DNA of 7,454 bases from Chloroflexota bacterium (lineage in GTDB: Bacteria; Chloroflexota; Dehalococcoidia; Dehalococcoidales; UBA3254): assembly GCA_017860765.1 (NCBI GenBank), contig JAGDMY010000074.1, positions 1 through 7,454 of the forward strand, in the 5' to 3' direction. This document shows positions 6,141-7,454 of the stretch, piece after piece. Below the pieces are notes generated by a model that had not been told where the DNA came from, made no database searches, and saw nothing but the letters and a program-made list of their open reading frames with translations. Made by a program: the position numbers and the translations under genes. Position 1 is the stretch's first letter; every line of letters begins with the position of its first letter.

Positions 6141-7208
6141 ATGGGCACTTTCGCCAAAAAGTTTGCGGATATAAATAAAGATATGACCCAGGAATGCGGC
6201 GGCAAAGCAGCCCATCTGGGAGAGCTGACCTGTATGAATCTCAATGTTCCCCGGGGGTTCTGTGTGGTGGCGGAGGCCTTCTTAACCCATCTGGAACGGA
6301 ACCACCTCCAGGAAAAGATTTCAGAAATCGCTCGGGGCATCGATTATGAGGACTATCAGAGCCTCGACCAAAAAACCGCCGAAATTCGCTCTTTGATTGA
6401 AACCGCCGGTATGCCTCGAGAAATAGAGGAAGAAATTGTAGAAAATTATCACCGGCTATTAGAAAGTGAAAAGGAACCCTTCGTAGCCGTGCGCTCTTCG
6501 GTAGCCGTCAAAGGGAGCACCATCACCTCTTTCCCGGGGATGATGGATACCTTTCATTATATTCAAGGCGCTGAGGCAGTCTCTGCATATGTCAAGAGGT
6601 GCTGGGCCTCGGTCTGGTCAGCCCGCGGGGCATCCTTGCGCCAGAAGAGAGGCATTGAACATTCTCAAGCCCTGATAGCTCCGATAATTCAGAAAATGGT
6701 AAATGCCCGTTCAGCCGGAGTCATGTTCACGCTTAACCCGGTAAACGGCGATCCGTCTAAGGTGGTCATAGAAGGCGGGTGGGGAGTCGGGGAAAGCGTC
6801 GTCTCAGGTTCGTTAACACCGGATCAGTTTATCGTGGATAAGGTCATTCTGGAAATAAGTCAAAGGGCCATCTACGCTAAGAAAGTGGAGTACGTTTACA
6901 GCCCCGCACAGCGCAAGGTGGTCTACCAGGAGGTGACCCCCGAGCGGCAGAACAAAAGTTGCCTGGAAGATAAGGAGATCATCGAACTGGTGAAAACCGC
7001 CAGGGTAATTGAGGACCATTACGGCCGCCACCAGGACATCGAGTGGGCCATTGACGATGACTATGTTTTTCCACAGAATATTTTTATCCTCCAGAGCCGT
7101 GCTGAGACCATCTGGAACCAGCGCCTGAAGGAGCCTATCATCGGAGAGAAAAGCGGTTATGAACTCCTCCTGGAAAGGGCTATGAAAACCACGAAGATCA
7201 AATATTAA
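6141..7208 (+). CDS. ppsB: Phenylphosphate synthase-like subunit B (ATP-binding PEP synthase N-domain)
   Basis: This 355-residue protein (about 40 kDa) equals the ATP-grasp-like N-terminal half of PEP synthase and lacks both the phosphohistidine domain and the pyruvate barrel. Motifs in order are GGKAAHLGEL (20-29), NVPRGFCV (35-42), AVRSSV with R118 (116-121), SFPGMMDTF (130-138), CWASVWSARGASLRQ (154-168), AGVMFTLNP (192-200), GGWGVGESVVSG (212-223), TPDQF (226-230), DIEWAIDD (299-306) and ILQSRAETIW (316-325). These place the nucleotide and metal ligands of the family. It should bind ATP and phosphorylate H573 of the upstream subunit. In phenylphosphate synthase this subunit is about 40 kDa, which agrees. 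The start ATG 6141 follows GGAGG (6130-6134) at six bases, and the UbiD-type gene begins 24 bp after its stop. The third, CBS-domain stimulatory subunit is not in the window. Confidence 0.85.
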   Translation: MGTFAKKFADINKDMTQECGGKAAHLGELTCMNLNVPRGFCVVAEAFLTHLERNHLQEKISEIARGIDYEDYQSLDQKTAEIRSLIETAGMPREIEEEIVENYHRLLESEKEPFVAVRSSVAVKGSTITSFPGMMDTFHYIQGAEAVSAYVKRCWASVWSARGASLRQKRGIEHSQALIAPIIQKMVNARSAGVMFTLNPVNGDPSKVVIEGGWGVGESVVSGSLTPDQFIVDKVILEISQRAIYAKKVEYVYSPAQRKVVYQEVTPERQNKSCLEDKEIIELVKTARVIEDHYGRHQDIEWAIDDDYVFPQNIFILQSRAETIWNQRLKEPIIGEKSGYELLLERAMKTTKIKY

Positions 7209-7232
7209 AAGATATGCGTTAAGGAGAATAGA

Positions 7233-7454
7233 GTGAAGGACATACGGGACTGGATCAAAATCGTAGAAGGCGCAGGGGACCTGCAGCGGATCAGGGCTGA
7301 GGTGGACTGGAACCTGGAGATGCTCCACATCGCCAGACTGAACGAGGCCAAGAAGGGTCCGGCCCTCCTCTTCGAAAACGTCAAGGGCTATAAGACCCCC
7401 GTCCTGGCCAGCGCCTTTACCACCCCCAAACGCCTGGCCCTCACCCTGGGTCTG
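7233..7454 (+). CDS. UbiD-family (de)carboxylase, N-terminal part, cut by the window end
   Basis: The 74 visible codons start at GTG 7233, with AAGGAG (7221-7226) six bases upstream, and remain open at the window edge. The protein starts MKDIRDWIKIVEGAGDLQRI, followed by AEVDWNLEMLHIARL, GPALLFENVKGY, TPVLASAFTTPKRLALTLG. These match the N-terminus of UbiD enzymes (a D-R-D-x-L-like opening, the E-V-D-x-N-x-E strand, and GPALLFENVKG). Family members are about 450-500 residues long, and many use prenylated FMN. Two subunits of phenylphosphate carboxylase (PpcA and PpcB) are UbiD homologues, and the position straight after the pps-like pair supports that role: carboxylation of phenylphosphate to 4-hydroxybenzoate. 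Active-site residues lie beyond the window, so ppcA and ppcB cannot be told apart. A 4-hydroxybenzoate decarboxylase-type enzyme is the alternative. Confidence 0.88.
   Translation, partial: MKDIRDWIKIVEGAGDLQRIRAEVDWNLEMLHIARLNEAKKGPALLFENVKGYKTPVLASAFTTPKRLALTLGL

Noticed and set aside
6813..7328. Antisense reading frame across the B subunit end and the UbiD start
   Set aside because: It overlaps two recognisable genes and the intergenic ribosome site, and resembles no known protein.

Overview
The window appears to come from a strictly anaerobic bacterium of roughly 50% GC. It carries an aldehyde:ferredoxin oxidoreductase (a tungstopterin/4Fe-4S family almost confined to anaerobes), a split PEP-synthase-like pair that matches phenylphosphate synthase, and the start of a UbiD-type (de)carboxylase. 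Promoters match the sigma70 consensus closely and Shine-Dalgarno sequences are strong (GGAGG type). The phylum cannot be fixed from sequence reading; Dehalococcoidia-like Chloroflexota, Desulfobacterota and Peptococcaceae-like Firmicutes would all fit.

Left part (1-1802). A tRNA-Pro(TGG) gene on the minus strand starts the window, with its own promoter. Divergent from it is a two-gene unit: a MarR-family regulator followed 30 bp later by an extended-SDR NAD(P)-dependent epimerase/reductase. The marR promoter is a perfect TTGACA-17-TATAAT flanked by inverted repeats that look like operators. The marR reading frame is broken by an exact 28-bp tandem duplication at the DNA-recognition helix, so it is annotated as a pseudogene (or a phase-variable or artefactual allele).

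Middle (1815-3707, minus strand). A full-length AOR-family oxidoreductase converges on the SDR gene; only 12 bp separate the stop codons, and both lie within a candidate terminator hairpin. Its promoter carries two adjacent perfect palindromes (13 and 15 bp) at the transcription start, which suggests repressor control.

Intergenic region (3708-4235). It contains the divergent AOR promoter, a strong forward promoter at 3873-3901, and a predicted leader of about 330 nt with mutually exclusive GC-rich hairpins. I see no convincing gene in it.

Right part (4236-7454). This is a tightly spaced forward operon. The first gene is a 618-aa protein whose C-terminus is the phosphohistidine swivelling domain of PEP synthases. 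The second is a 355-aa protein equal to the ATP-binding N-terminal half of PEP synthase. The third is the first 74 codons of a UbiD-family decarboxylase. Domain split, lengths and company match phenylphosphate synthase (PpsA about 70 kDa, PpsB about 40 kDa) and phenylphosphate carboxylase of anaerobic phenol degradation: ATP phosphorylates phenol through a histidine intermediate, and the UbiD-type enzyme then carboxylates phenylphosphate to 4-hydroxybenzoate. The phenol assignment is inference by family; a related hydroxylated substrate is possible. The nearby AOR may handle an aromatic aldehyde or acid, but nothing in the sequence proves that link.
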